Origin: DATGYC01 sp035298385
Lineage (GTDB): Bacteria; Bacillota; Sulfobacillia; Symbiobacteriales; Symbiobacteriaceae
Assembly: GCA_035298385.1 (NCBI GenBank)
Contig: DATGYC010000405.1
Location: 1-6,071, forward strand
DNA: 6,071 nucleotides
Reading direction: 5' to 3'
Shown: positions 5,961 to 6,071 of the stretch, in pieces
Layout of the letters: the number at the start of each line of letters is the position of its first letter
How positions within the stretch are numbered: position 1 is the first letter of the stretch
The notes under the pieces: generated by a model
What the model was told of the DNA's origin: nothing
Database searches by the model: none
The model's input: the letters and a program-made list of their open reading frames with translations, nothing else
Position numbers and translations under genes: made by a program

Positions 5961-6071
5961 TCAGTTGGAATAGCTGAACCGAATCTCCTCGCAGTACATC
6001 TCAGCCTTCACCCGGCGAATCCCCTCGGCGCCCGCCTCCATCTTATCCGGAGCGACCTTGAAGATCCCCAG
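5961..6071 (-). CDS. C-terminal end of an unrecognised gene
   Basis: An open frame enters from the right edge and stops at TGA (5963-5961), giving 36 residues: LGIFKVAPDKMEAGAEGIRR followed by VKAEMYCEEIRFSYSN. About 30 of the 36 codons end in G or C, like the other genes here, and the terminator at 5912-5937 lies just after it, so it is probably a real gene end. The residues suggest one helix (DKMEAGAEGIRRVKAEM) followed by a short strand. There is too little to name a family, and the start lies outside the window. Confidence 0.65.
   Translation of the reverse strand: MGIFKVAPDKMEAGAEGIRRVKAEMYCEEIRFSYSN

Overview
This is a GC-rich bacterial window with tightly packed genes and no gap longer than about 150 bases. 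Several ribosome binding sites resemble GGAGG, and one promoter is close to the sigma-70/sigma-A consensus. That fits a high-GC bacterium, possibly a high-GC Bacillota or a relative. This placement is a weak inference, because no ribosomal RNA or lineage-specific marker is present.

Layout: (1) Positions 2-343 hold the C-terminal end of the small FeS/FAD subunit of xanthine dehydrogenase (xdhA). (2) Positions 340-2790 hold the large molybdopterin subunit (xdhB), which overlaps xdhA by four bases. (3) Positions 2839-3696 hold an AlkA-type DNA-3-methyladenine glycosylase, in the same direction and 48 bases downstream. (4) A strong hairpin at 3699-3731 is shared by this rightward group and the converging lysS. 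(5) Positions 5226-3736 on the minus strand hold a class II lysyl-tRNA synthetase with its own clear promoter (5269-5297) and a short leader. (6) Positions 5375-5911 hold a divergently transcribed, unrecognised protein with one N-terminal membrane segment. (7) A second convergent terminator lies at 5912-5937. (8) The C-terminal end of an unrecognised minus-strand gene lies at 5961-6071.

The most unusual item is inside xdhB. Three tandem 57-base units (1486-1656) add exactly 57 residues (383-439) between two parts of the enzyme that would otherwise join smoothly. Each unit is a long imperfect inverted repeat, is codon-phased, and is open in four of six reading frames. The xanthine-binding and catalytic residues of XdhB are all kept, so the enzyme may still work. 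The unit looks like a protein-invading palindromic repeat, comparable in kind to Rickettsia palindromic elements, though no match to a named family could be made.

Functionally, xdhA-xdhB would make a molybdenum hydroxylase that oxidises hypoxanthine and xanthine to urate. The glycosylase would remove alkylated bases from DNA. LysS charges lysine tRNA. Apart from the xdh pair, the genes are ordinary neighbours and not one pathway.
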